A stretch of 21,429 bases of DNA from a virus. Every line of letters begins with the position of its first letter. Position 1 is the first letter of the stretch. Shown here piece after piece: positions 7,868 to 14,219 of this stretch. The notes under the pieces are model-generated. The model had not been told where the DNA came from, ran no database searches, and was given only the letters and a program-made list of their open reading frames with translations. The stretch spans positions 1-21,429 of the IMG/VR virus record IMGVR_UViG_3300020450_000115; one strand, written 5' to 3'. Position numbers and translations under genes: made by a program.

Positions 7868-9049
7868 ATGTCTAGTGGCACAAATTTACAGGAAATGGAA
7901 GTAGGCACACAGGTATCTAAGACTGCTGTTAACGCTAACGCAGCACCTGCGGCTCCTCTACCAAAAGCAGGAAGCAACGCTTCTGGTGTAGTAACACCTG
8001 GCGGCACAGCACAGGTAGAAGACCTTGGTGGTCCTACTCCTGATAACTACAGTCCAACTAACGATTCTGCTAAGTTGAAAGAACCTGGCGGAACTTTAAA
8101 GCAAGTTAGAGATGTGGTTACTAATCGTAAAGGTGCAGTAGGACCAGAAGCAGTAGGAACAAGTGCCACTCCTGTTAAGTCACCTGCTGCCGAGGAAGTT
8201 GAAATAACTGATGAAGTTGTTTCAGAAGAAGAAGTTGTCACCGATGAAGTTGTTTCTGAGGAAGAAGTTTCCACTGAGGAAATTGTTTCTGAGGAAGAAG
8301 TTGTAGATGCACCTGAGTATACTGAGATTGACATCTCTGATGATGTTCAAGCTCTTGTAGAAGGTGAAGAACTATCTGAAGATTTCAAGGAAAAAGCAAA
8401 AACTATTCTCGAAGCTGCGATCAACACTAGAGTATCACAGATTGAGGAAGTTCTTGTAGAAGATTACGAAAAGAAACTCCTTGAAGAAGTCGAGGAAATC
8501 AAAGGTGCTCTAAATGAGCGTGTTGATTCCTACCTTGAATATGTTGCTGACGAGTGGTTCGCTGAGAATCAACTTGCAGTAGAATCTGGTCTTAAGGAAG
8601 AACTTACCGAATCCTTTATGACTGGTCTAAAAGGTCTTTTTGAAGAACATTATGTATCAATCCCTGAAGAAAAATATGATGTACTTGAGAGTATGGTAGA
8701 AAAACTAGATGATATGGAAACAAAACTCAATGAGCAAATTGAGAAAAATGTTTCGCTTAACCAACGCCTAGCGGGGGCAACAGCAGATAGCATTTTCGAT
8801 TCCGTTTCTGAGGGTCTTGCAGATACCCAGAAGGAAAAACTTGCTTCACTTTCTGAAAGTGTTGAGTTTGAAAGTGAGACAGAATATCGTGAAAAGTTGG
8901 AAACACTTAAGGAATCTTACTTCCCTACAGCAAAAACTCCAACAATTGCTAAAACCGAGACACTCTCAGAGGGAATGGAAGCCGCACCTGAATCTCATTC
9001 AGCGTCAATGGCTGCATACCTAAAATCAATGTCAATGGTTAGCAAGTAA
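7868..9049 (+). CDS. 22: Prohead scaffold protein gp22
   Basis: This is the main internal scaffolding protein of the prohead, degraded by gp21 before packaging. It is long, with 393 residues against 269 in T4. The N-terminal third is low-complexity (Ala, Pro, Gly) and runs into an acidic three-fold repeat around residues 114-146. The rest is strongly charged and helical, with coiled-coil character (LEAAINTRVSQIEEVLVEDY, YDVLESMVEKLDDMETKLNE), as expected of gp22. Many LxE/IxE sites offer cuts for the protease. The start at 7868 has GGAGA (7855-7859) upstream. Position between gp21 and gp23 is decisive. The extra length lies mainly in the N-terminal linker and repeat. Confidence 0.93.
   Translation: MSSGTNLQEMEVGTQVSKTAVNANAAPAAPLPKAGSNASGVVTPGGTAQVEDLGGPTPDNYSPTNDSAKLKEPGGTLKQVRDVVTNRKGAVGPEAVGTSATPVKSPAAEEVEITDEVVSEEEVVTDEVVSEEEVSTEEIVSEEEVVDAPEYTEIDISDDVQALVEGEELSEDFKEKAKTILEAAINTRVSQIEEVLVEDYEKKLLEEVEEIKGALNERVDSYLEYVADEWFAENQLAVESGLKEELTESFMTGLKGLFEEHYVSIPEEKYDVLESMVEKLDDMETKLNEQIEKNVSLNQRLAGATADSIFDSVSEGLADTQKEKLASLSESVEFESETEYREKLETLKESYFPTAKTPTIAKTETLSEGMEAAPESHSASMAAYLKSMSMVSK
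8207..8305 (+). repeat. Three tandem 33-base repeats inside gp22
   Basis: Three adjoining in-frame copies (8207-8239, 8240-8272, 8273-8305) each encode an 11-residue acidic unit, TDEVVSEEEVV, TDEVVSEEEVS and TEEIVSEEEVV. They differ mostly at third codon positions. The unit is likely a flexible acidic linker in the scaffold. Confidence 0.9.
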
Positions 9050-9095
9050 CTGAATTTAACATTAAATCAAACGTAAACACAATTAATTAAAGCAA

Positions 9096-10535
9096 ATGTT
9101 CCAATCAGAACAGTTGCAGGAAAAGTGGGCTCCACTCCTCGATCATGAGGGTGTAGATAAAATCGAAGATCCTCATAAGAGATCGGTTACCGCCGTCCTG
9201 CTAGAAAACCAAGAAAGATTTTTAAGAGAGCAAAGTGCCTTTGAAACTGGCACTTCAATGCTAACTGAGCAACCAACAAACAGTACTAACTCTAATGTTA
9301 ACACTGCTGGTTTCTCTGCTGGTGCAGCTGCTGCTGGTCCAGTCGCTGGTTTCGACCCAGTTCTCATCAGCTTAATCCGTCGTGCTATGCCTAACTTGGT
9401 GGCATATGACGTTGCTGGTGTTCAACCAATGTCTGGTCCTACTGGACTGATCTTCGCAATGAGATCACGTTACTCCAGTCAGACTGGTGACGAGACATTC
9501 TACGATGAAGTAGATTCAGCATTCTCTGGACAGAACGCTGGATTGGGTGCAACAGACTTCTCTGATGCAGCCGCTGGTATGGGTACTACATCACAAAGTG
9601 GTACTAACCCTGCAGTGTTAAACCCAACTGCTTCTGCCACAGAAACTGACTACAACCTTGGTCAGGGTATGAACACAGGTACTGCTGAAAGCCTAGGTGG
9701 CACAGCAGCTTCCACACAGTTCAACCAGATGGCATTCTCAATCGAGAAAGTCACTGTTACTGCTAAGTCAAGAGCCCTCAAGGCTGAGTACTCATTAGAG
9801 CTTGCTCAGGACTTGAAAGCAATTCATGGTCTTAATGCAGAAGCAGAACTTGCTAACATCCTTAGTACTGAAATACTTGCTGAAATTAACAGAGAAGTTA
9901 TCAGAACTATCTACAAGGTTGCAGAGCAAGGTGCTATCCAGAATACCGCAACTGCTGGTATATTCGACTTAGACGTTGACTCAAACGGAAGATGGTCTGT
10001 TGAGAAGTTCAAAGGTTTGATCTTCCAAATCGAAAGAGACGCAAACGCTATTGCACAGAGAACTCGTCGTGGAAAGGGTAACATCATCCTTTGTTCTGCT
10101 GACGTTGCTTCTGCACTAACAATGGCTGGTGTACTTGACTACACTCCTGCTCTTAATGCTAACCTTAACGTTAATGATACTGGTAATACATTTGCTGGTA
10201 CATTACAAGGTAAGTACAGAGTATACATTGACCCATATGCTGCTAACCTAACATCTGGTAACCCTGCATCTGCTCCACAAGGTGGCAATCAGTATTACGT
10301 TGTTGGTTACAAAGGTACTTCACCTTATGATGCTGGCATATTCTATTGCCCATACGTTCCACTACAGATGGTTCGTGCGGTGGGTGAGAACTCCTTCCAG
10401 CCAAAAATCGGGTTTAAGACTCGTTATGGCATGGTTGCTAACCCATTTGCTCAGGGACTTACCCAAGGACTTGGTGCTCTTACAACTAACGCTAACCGTT
10501 ACTACAGAAGAGTTGCTGTTAAGAACCTCATGTAA
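9096..10535 (+). CDS. 23: Major capsid protein gp23
   Basis: This HK97-fold protein forms the hexameric shell. It has 479 residues (T4: 521). Very clear T4 matches include KWAPLLDHEG and LENQERF at the N-terminus, IRRAMPNLVAYDVAGVQPM near 92, AKSRALKAEYSLELAQDLKA near 225, STEILAEINREVIR near 255 and FKTRYGMVANPFAQ near the end, finishing YYRRVAVKNLM. LTE at residues 56-58 aligns with the T4 processing site FLTE/A, so the mature protein probably begins at Gln59. The codons are biased to C-ending forms, as in gp18. The 46-base gap before the gene has no good late box, so transcription probably enters from gp22. A strong terminator follows. Confidence 0.97.
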   Translation: MFQSEQLQEKWAPLLDHEGVDKIEDPHKRSVTAVLLENQERFLREQSAFETGTSMLTEQPTNSTNSNVNTAGFSAGAAAAGPVAGFDPVLISLIRRAMPNLVAYDVAGVQPMSGPTGLIFAMRSRYSSQTGDETFYDEVDSAFSGQNAGLGATDFSDAAAGMGTTSQSGTNPAVLNPTASATETDYNLGQGMNTGTAESLGGTAASTQFNQMAFSIEKVTVTAKSRALKAEYSLELAQDLKAIHGLNAEAELANILSTEILAEINREVIRTIYKVAEQGAIQNTATAGIFDLDVDSNGRWSVEKFKGLIFQIERDANAIAQRTRRGKGNIILCSADVASALTMAGVLDYTPALNANLNVNDTGNTFAGTLQGKYRVYIDPYAANLTSGNPASAPQGGNQYYVVGYKGTSPYDAGIFYCPYVPLQMVRAVGENSFQPKIGFKTRYGMVANPFAQGLTQGLGALTTNANRYYRRVAVKNLM

Positions 10536-10562
10536 GAAGAAAGGAAATATTCCTTTTTACAC

Positions 10563-10590
10563 AAAGACCCCTTTACAGGGGTCTTTTTTT
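10563..10590 (+). terminator. Intrinsic terminator after gp23
   Basis: A perfect 9-bp stem (AAAGACCCC at 10563-10571, GGGGTCTTT at 10578-10586) with a six-base loop runs straight into seven T residues. It ends the head-gene transcript 28 bases after the gp23 stop. Confidence 0.92.
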
Positions 10591-10600
10591 ATGCTTTAAT
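10572..10600 (+). promoter_or_regulatory. Possible host-type promoter for the gene at 10648
   Basis: TTTACA (10572-10577) and TTTAAT (10595-10600) are 17 bases apart, each one mismatch from the sigma-70 consensus, and a TGn extended -10 precedes the second box. The -35 falls in the loop of the gp23 terminator and the region is AT-rich, so chance is possible. It is kept because the downstream gene is cut off from gp23 transcription and has no late box. Confidence 0.35.
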
Positions 10601-10647
10601 ATAGGAGTAGTTTAGTCGGCTACACTTAAATTGTAAGCGAAAAACAC

Positions 10648-11088
10648 ATGGTTCGCAATGGATTAGGGATTCCCTACAAGATTAAAAAAACTATTGGTCG
10701 GGAAAGACCTGAAAGAGAAGAAAGGCATCGTTTATGGGATGTTTTAGATAAGGAAGAATACATTAAGGTTCTTAATAAAAATCCAAATTTAAAATATTGC
10801 CGTGAACATTATCCAGATGGACTAGGAACTCGTCAGTTTGATAAACTATGCGAGATGAATTTTGGATACGATGAAAGGTTTGATGTTATTGGATACTCCA
10901 CTGACGCAAGGGGTAAAGTCCTTAGAACATGGGCTAATAAGTACTGTAATTACGATTACGTATCATCAGGTGGGTTTGAAATTAACAAACATGGTGATAA
11001 AGTTAGTGAAAGTGTTCATTGGCCACCTGATATTGGACAACCATCCAAGATGTATATTGGAGGAAAAAGAGGATTCTATTGGTCCTAA
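10648..11088 (+). CDS. Unrecognised protein between gp23 and the tail-tube-like gene
   Basis: This is a 146-residue basic protein, soluble, without signal peptide or membrane segment. Notable stretches are RERPEREERHRLWDVLDKEE (a charged helix), NPNLKYCREHYPDGLGTRQF, and an aromatic C-terminal half (WANKYCNYDYVSSGGF, HWPPDIGQPSKMYIGGKRGF). I do not recognise a fold or catalytic motif. Cyanomyovirus maps often place a gene called gp3 (tail completion) just after gp23, and this could be what that label refers to, but I see no convincing resemblance to T4 gp3. The start context GCGAAAAACACATGG resembles those of gp18 and the gene at 18504. The gene stands alone between two intrinsic terminators. 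Confidence 0.85.
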   Translation: MVRNGLGIPYKIKKTIGRERPEREERHRLWDVLDKEEYIKVLNKNPNLKYCREHYPDGLGTRQFDKLCEMNFGYDERFDVIGYSTDARGKVLRTWANKYCNYDYVSSGGFEINKHGDKVSESVHWPPDIGQPSKMYIGGKRGFYWS

Positions 11089-11116
11089 ATATTTTTGTCC
11101 ATAAAAAAATAGACAC

Positions 11117-11148
11117 AGAGACTCTCCTTCGGGAGGGTCTCTTTTTTT
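11117..11148 (+). terminator. Intrinsic terminator with UUCG tetraloop
   Basis: An 11-bp stem (AGAGACTCTCC at 11117-11127, GGAGGGTCTCT at 11132-11142, one G-T wobble) is capped by a C(TTCG)G tetraloop, an exceptionally stable RNA loop, and followed by seven T residues. It ends the transcript of the gene at 10648. Confidence 0.94.
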
Positions 11149-11150
11149 GA

Positions 11151-11157
11151 CTAAATA
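11151..11157 (+). promoter_or_regulatory. T4-type late promoter box immediately after terminator
   Basis: CTAAATA starts two bases after the T-run of the terminator and lies 17 bases before the next ATG, giving a leader of only about ten bases. A short inverted repeat, ATACTT/AAGTAT (11155-11160 and 11163-11168), overlaps the box and probable start point. Confidence 0.6.
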
Positions 11158-11174
11158 CTTAAAAGTATATTATA

Positions 11175-11720
11175 ATGGCGACCCCAATAGACAATAGAAA
11201 TTTTTTATCACCAACTGGTTTTAAGTTTGCCTTAAAGAAAAGTCCTGGTGTTGCTTTCTTTTGTAATGAAGCAAACATTCCAGATTTAAATCTTGGTATT
11301 GCTGTTCAACCATCATATCTAAAAGATATTGATAGACCAGGCGATAAAATTCAATTTGGAGATCTAAATATTAGATTTCTAGTTGATGAAGATTTAACTA
11401 ACTTTATGGAAATACAAAATTGGATTCGTGGTTTAGGATATCCTGAAAGTTTAAAAGAGTCATATGATCTTCAAAAATCAGGAATTGTTAAGGTCGGACC
11501 TAAAGATGGTGAAGAAGACATATTCTCAGATGGAACTCTCCAAATTTTAAGTAGTAATCTAGTACCTAAGTTTCAAGTAAAGTTTGAAGGATTGTTTCCA
11601 TATTCTCTTACTACTATGACCTTTGATGCTACTGATACGGACATAGAGTACTTTACAGCAGAGGCATCTTTCAAGTATACTATTTACAGTATAACAAATT
11701 TAGAGGATAAACCTTTATAA
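11175..11720 (+). CDS. Tail-tube-fold structural protein (gp19-like paralogue)
   Basis: This is a 181-residue protein whose first half can be lined up by eye with gp19 of the same phage: FFCNEANIPDLNL matches FMCKAANLPAQNV, and PGDKIQFGDLNIRFLVDEDL then QNWIRGLG matches GDRTIDNWTVTVINDENF then ERWSQ. This pattern is shared by tail-tube and tube-initiator proteins of contractile phages (gp19, and the tube domains of gp48 and gp54). A role at the tube-baseplate or tube-neck junction is likely, but which one cannot be decided here. It is shorter than T4 gp54 (320 residues). It has its own late box and ends one base before the uvsY start codon, so it is co-transcribed with uvsY. Confidence 0.8.
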   Translation: MATPIDNRNFLSPTGFKFALKKSPGVAFFCNEANIPDLNLGIAVQPSYLKDIDRPGDKIQFGDLNIRFLVDEDLTNFMEIQNWIRGLGYPESLKESYDLQKSGIVKVGPKDGEEDIFSDGTLQILSSNLVPKFQVKFEGLFPYSLTTMTFDATDTDIEYFTAEASFKYTIYSITNLEDKPL

Positions 11721-11721
11721 T

Positions 11722-12159
11722 ATGAGCGTAACTCTTGAAACACTTCAAGAGATGTGGGAAAAAGATTCTAAAATGGATCGTGACAATTTACATGAGGAGT
11801 CATTAAACATCCCCTCTCTACATGCGAAGTACTTTGAATTATATAATACTATCTTTTTACTAAGAAAGAAAGCAGAGCAACAAAGAAAAAACATCCGTCA
11901 TGAACGGTATGAGTATTTTAGTGGGAAAGCAGATCCAGAAGTATATGTAGAAAATCCTTTTCCAAAGAAGATAAGAGATAAGGATACTATGCAAAAGTAT
12001 CTCGATGCTGATGAAAAATTATCTCATACATCATTGAAGATAGATTACTATGATACAATGTTGGTATACTTAGAAAGTATTCTTAAGGTTATACAGAACA
12101 GAACGTTTCAGATTAAGAATGCGATTGAGTTTATGCGTTTTAATTCTGGATTGGGTTAG
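11722..12159 (+). CDS. uvsY: UvsY-like recombination mediator
   Basis: UvsY loads the UvsX recombinase onto single-stranded DNA coated with gp32, a key step in T4 recombination-dependent replication and repair. This protein has 145 residues (T4: 137) and shares the T4 pattern throughout: LETLQEMWEKDSKMDRDNL against LEDLQEELKKDVFIDSTKL, YEYFSGKAD against LDYYSGRGD, KYLDADEKLSHTSLKIDYYD against VLSADKDVLKVDTSLQYWG, and a C-terminal helix (IQNRTFQIKNAIEFMRF against IKSRGFAIKHIQDMRAF). It is helical and highly charged. The ATG follows the previous stop by one base. In T4 uvsY lies downstream of uvsW; here it lies just upstream. Confidence 0.88.
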   Translation: MSVTLETLQEMWEKDSKMDRDNLHEESLNIPSLHAKYFELYNTIFLLRKKAEQQRKNIRHERYEYFSGKADPEVYVENPFPKKIRDKDTMQKYLDADEKLSHTSLKIDYYDTMLVYLESILKVIQNRTFQIKNAIEFMRFNSGLG

Positions 12160-12175
12160 GGCTTGACATAACTTC

Positions 12176-12182
12176 ATAAATA
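12176..12182 (+). promoter_or_regulatory. T4-type late promoter box upstream of uvsW
   Basis: ATAAATA lies in the 43-base gap before uvsW, 20 bases from its GTG start. In T4, uvsW is known to be expressed from a late promoter, so the same control appears to be kept here. Confidence 0.62.
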
Positions 12183-12202
12183 CTCCTAGACGCATGGACT
12201 AG

Positions 12203-13681
12203 GTGATTGATACATCAGCTAACGTCGTTATATCCAAGTCTAACGAAGTATTTTTAAAAATTGATTCAGAACCTCATATTGAGTATGAGTTGAGAGACCA
12301 CTTTACCTTTGAGGTAGAGGGTGCAAAGTTTATGCCACAATATCGTAATAGGAATTGGAATGGAGAGATCCACCTATTCGATATGAGAACGAAAAAAATA
12401 TATGTGGGATTGCTAGACAAGATTATTGCTTTCTGTGATAGGCACGATTATACATATAAATTTACTGATAATGAATATTATGGTGCTCCCTTTGAAGTAA
12501 ATGATGGGATATCATACGAAGGTGTCAAAGACTATATGGGTGCTATTTGCAATCATCAACCAAGAAAATACCAAGTTGAGGGAGTATACGATGCCTTAAG
12601 ACATAATAGAAAGCTATTGATATCACCCACTGCTTCTGGGAAATCCTTGATGATATATTCTCTTGTAAGATATTATGTAGAGAAAGGTCAAAAAATCCTT
12701 TTAGTTGTTCCCACGACATCTCTCGTAGAACAGATGTATAAGGACTTTTTGGATTATGGTTGGGATGCTGAGTCATATTGTCATCGTATATACGCTGGTA
12801 AAGAAAAAACTAATGAATGCCCTGTTACTATCACTACTTGGCAATCTGTATATAAGTTAGAAAGATCTTTCTTTGAAGAATATAATGTAGTTATTGGAGA
12901 TGAAGCTCACCTGTTTAAGAGTAAGTCCTTAATATCTATAATGACAAAATTACATCATGCTAAGTATAGATTTGGATTTACTGGAACATTAGATGGCACA
13001 CAAACACATAAATGGGTATTGGAAGGATTATTTGGTCCAGCGTATAAAGTAACTCGAACAGATGAATTAATGAAACAAGGACACTTATCTAAGTTGGATA
13101 TTCAGTGTCTTGTTCTTAAACATCCTCCACAAAAATTTGAAACCTATAATGATGAAATAGAATATTTAATTACTCATGAGCAAAGAAATTCTTTCATTAA
13201 AAATTTAACATTAGATCTTAAGGGTAATACTTTAATACTTTATAGTAGGGTAGAAGCACATGGTAAAGTACTTTATGATTTAATAAATAATAACAAGCAA
13301 AGTGATCGGAAATTATTCTTTGTTCACGGTGGTGTTGATGCGGAAGAACGAGAACAAGTAAGAGAAATTACCGAAACTGAAAACAACGCTATTATCGTTG
13401 CCTCCTATGGTACATTCTCAACTGGTATCAATATTAAAAACCTCAATAATGTTATCTTTGCTTCTCCAAGTAAATCACGCATACGCAACTTGCAGAGTAT
13501 TGGACGAGTTCTTAGAAAAGGAACAAACAAAGTAAAAGCAATCTTATATGATATTGCTGATGATTGCACTAAGAATTCTAGAAGAAATTACACACTAAAT
13601 CATTTTATTGAACGAATTAAAATCTACAACGAAGAAAATTTTAATTATGAAATAATTACTATACAATTAAAAAAGGAATAA
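12203..13681 (+). CDS. uvsW: UvsW recombination DNA/RNA helicase
   Basis: UvsW is a superfamily 2 helicase that unwinds R-loops and branched DNA and helps phages switch from origin-based to recombination-based replication. It has 492 residues (T4: 503). Motifs are clear: Q-like PRKYQVEGV (120-128), Walker A SPTASGKS (141-148), VVPTTSLVEQ (168-177), DEAH box (233-236), GFTGTL after it, and motif VI QSIGRVLRKG near the C-terminus. The N-terminal region before 115 matches the small UvsW DNA-binding domain. The start is GTG at 12203; the ATG nine bases upstream (12194) runs into a stop after two codons, so it can only give a mini-ORF. A late box controls it. Confidence 0.96.
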   Translation: MIDTSANVVISKSNEVFLKIDSEPHIEYELRDHFTFEVEGAKFMPQYRNRNWNGEIHLFDMRTKKIYVGLLDKIIAFCDRHDYTYKFTDNEYYGAPFEVNDGISYEGVKDYMGAICNHQPRKYQVEGVYDALRHNRKLLISPTASGKSLMIYSLVRYYVEKGQKILLVVPTTSLVEQMYKDFLDYGWDAESYCHRIYAGKEKTNECPVTITTWQSVYKLERSFFEEYNVVIGDEAHLFKSKSLISIMTKLHHAKYRFGFTGTLDGTQTHKWVLEGLFGPAYKVTRTDELMKQGHLSKLDIQCLVLKHPPQKFETYNDEIEYLITHEQRNSFIKNLTLDLKGNTLILYSRVEAHGKVLYDLINNNKQSDRKLFFVHGGVDAEEREQVREITETENNAIIVASYGTFSTGINIKNLNNVIFASPSKSRIRNLQSIGRVLRKGTNKVKAILYDIADDCTKNSRRNYTLNHFIERIKIYNEENFNYEIITIQLKKE

Positions 13682-13685
13682 AATC

Positions 13686-14096
13686 ATGGGAATAGAAGAC
13701 GATTTTTATGCTACAATAAAATTTAATTCTGGCGAAGAAATATTTGCCAAGGTTGCTGCATCTGAAGAAGTAGATAGAACAATGTTAATAGTTCATCATC
13801 CTATAATGATTGGTGAAATTAAAGGAAAGCACGGAACGGTTGGATATAAAGTAGAACCTTGGTTGAAAACAAGTAGAGAAGATATGTTTATAATTAACAT
13901 GGATAATATTCTTACATTATCAGAGTCGCAAGATATTGAAATGATTATGATGTATCAAAGATATCTTAGAGATTCTGAACATGATAATAATTCGAGTGCA
14001 AAAATAAGTAAAAAAATGGGTTATGTTGCAAACGTAAAAGATGCTAAAATAATTTTAGAAAAGATATTTAAAAATACAAATAATACTAATAGCTAA
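13686..14096 (+). CDS. Small protein of unknown function, possible Sm-like barrel
   Basis: This is a 136-residue protein four bases after uvsW; AAGGA at the end of uvsW serves as ribosome site. The first 80 residues look like consecutive beta strands, ATIKFNSGEEIFAKVAA, TMLIVHHPIMIGEI, GYKVEPWL and MFIINMDNILTLSE, a layout recalling Sm/Hfq-like barrels with their strand-Gly-strand opening. The last 50 residues are Lys/Asn-rich and helical. This fold suggestion is weak inference and no catalytic residues stand out. Its place between uvsW and the gp55 promoter could suit an accessory nucleic-acid or transcription protein. I considered the late co-activator gp33, but the hydrophobic C-terminal clamp-binding motif expected of gp33 is not visible. 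Confidence 0.85.
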   Translation: MGIEDDFYATIKFNSGEEIFAKVAASEEVDRTMLIVHHPIMIGEIKGKHGTVGYKVEPWLKTSREDMFIINMDNILTLSESQDIEMIMMYQRYLRDSEHDNNSSAKISKKMGYVANVKDAKIILEKIFKNTNNTNS

Positions 14097-14144
14097 TATT
14101 TCCCTTGAACCTCTACAAAGGTATTCTATATGTGATTTAATACC

Positions 14145-14173
14145 TTGTCAAGCACTGAGATAAATGTTATAAT
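14145..14173 (+). promoter_or_regulatory. Host-type sigma-70 promoter for the gp55 operon
   Basis: TTGTCA (14145-14150), a 17-base spacer and a perfect TATAAT (14168-14173), with TG at the extended -10 position (TGTTATAAT). It matches the consensus at 11 of 12 hexamer bases. Transcription would start near 14180. This is the strongest host-type promoter seen in the window and has no TAAATA late box. Confidence 0.8.
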
Positions 14174-14219
14174 ATCTACATAGTAGTGATAATAACTCAT
14201 GGCAATAAAGCGAGGAACT

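Noticed and set aside
8047-8334. Minus-strand Ser/Thr-rich 95-residue frame with repeats
   Set aside because: It is the reverse-strand reading of the acidic repeat in gp22; the repetition is inherited from the sense strand.
11085-11091. CTAAATA overlapping the stop codon of the gene at 10648
   Set aside because: A strong terminator begins 26 bases later, so a transcript from here would stop at once; a better placed copy lies at 11151. Probably chance.
12163-12191. TTGACA upstream of uvsW as a sigma-70 -35 element
   Set aside because: At 16-18 bases spacing the only candidates (CCTAGA, CTAGAC, TAGACG) are poor -10 boxes, while a good late box lies in the same gap.
14097-14198. A small gene or tRNA in the gap before gp55
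   Set aside because: No frame with a ribosome site and no cloverleaf are visible; the gap is accounted for by the sigma-70 promoter.
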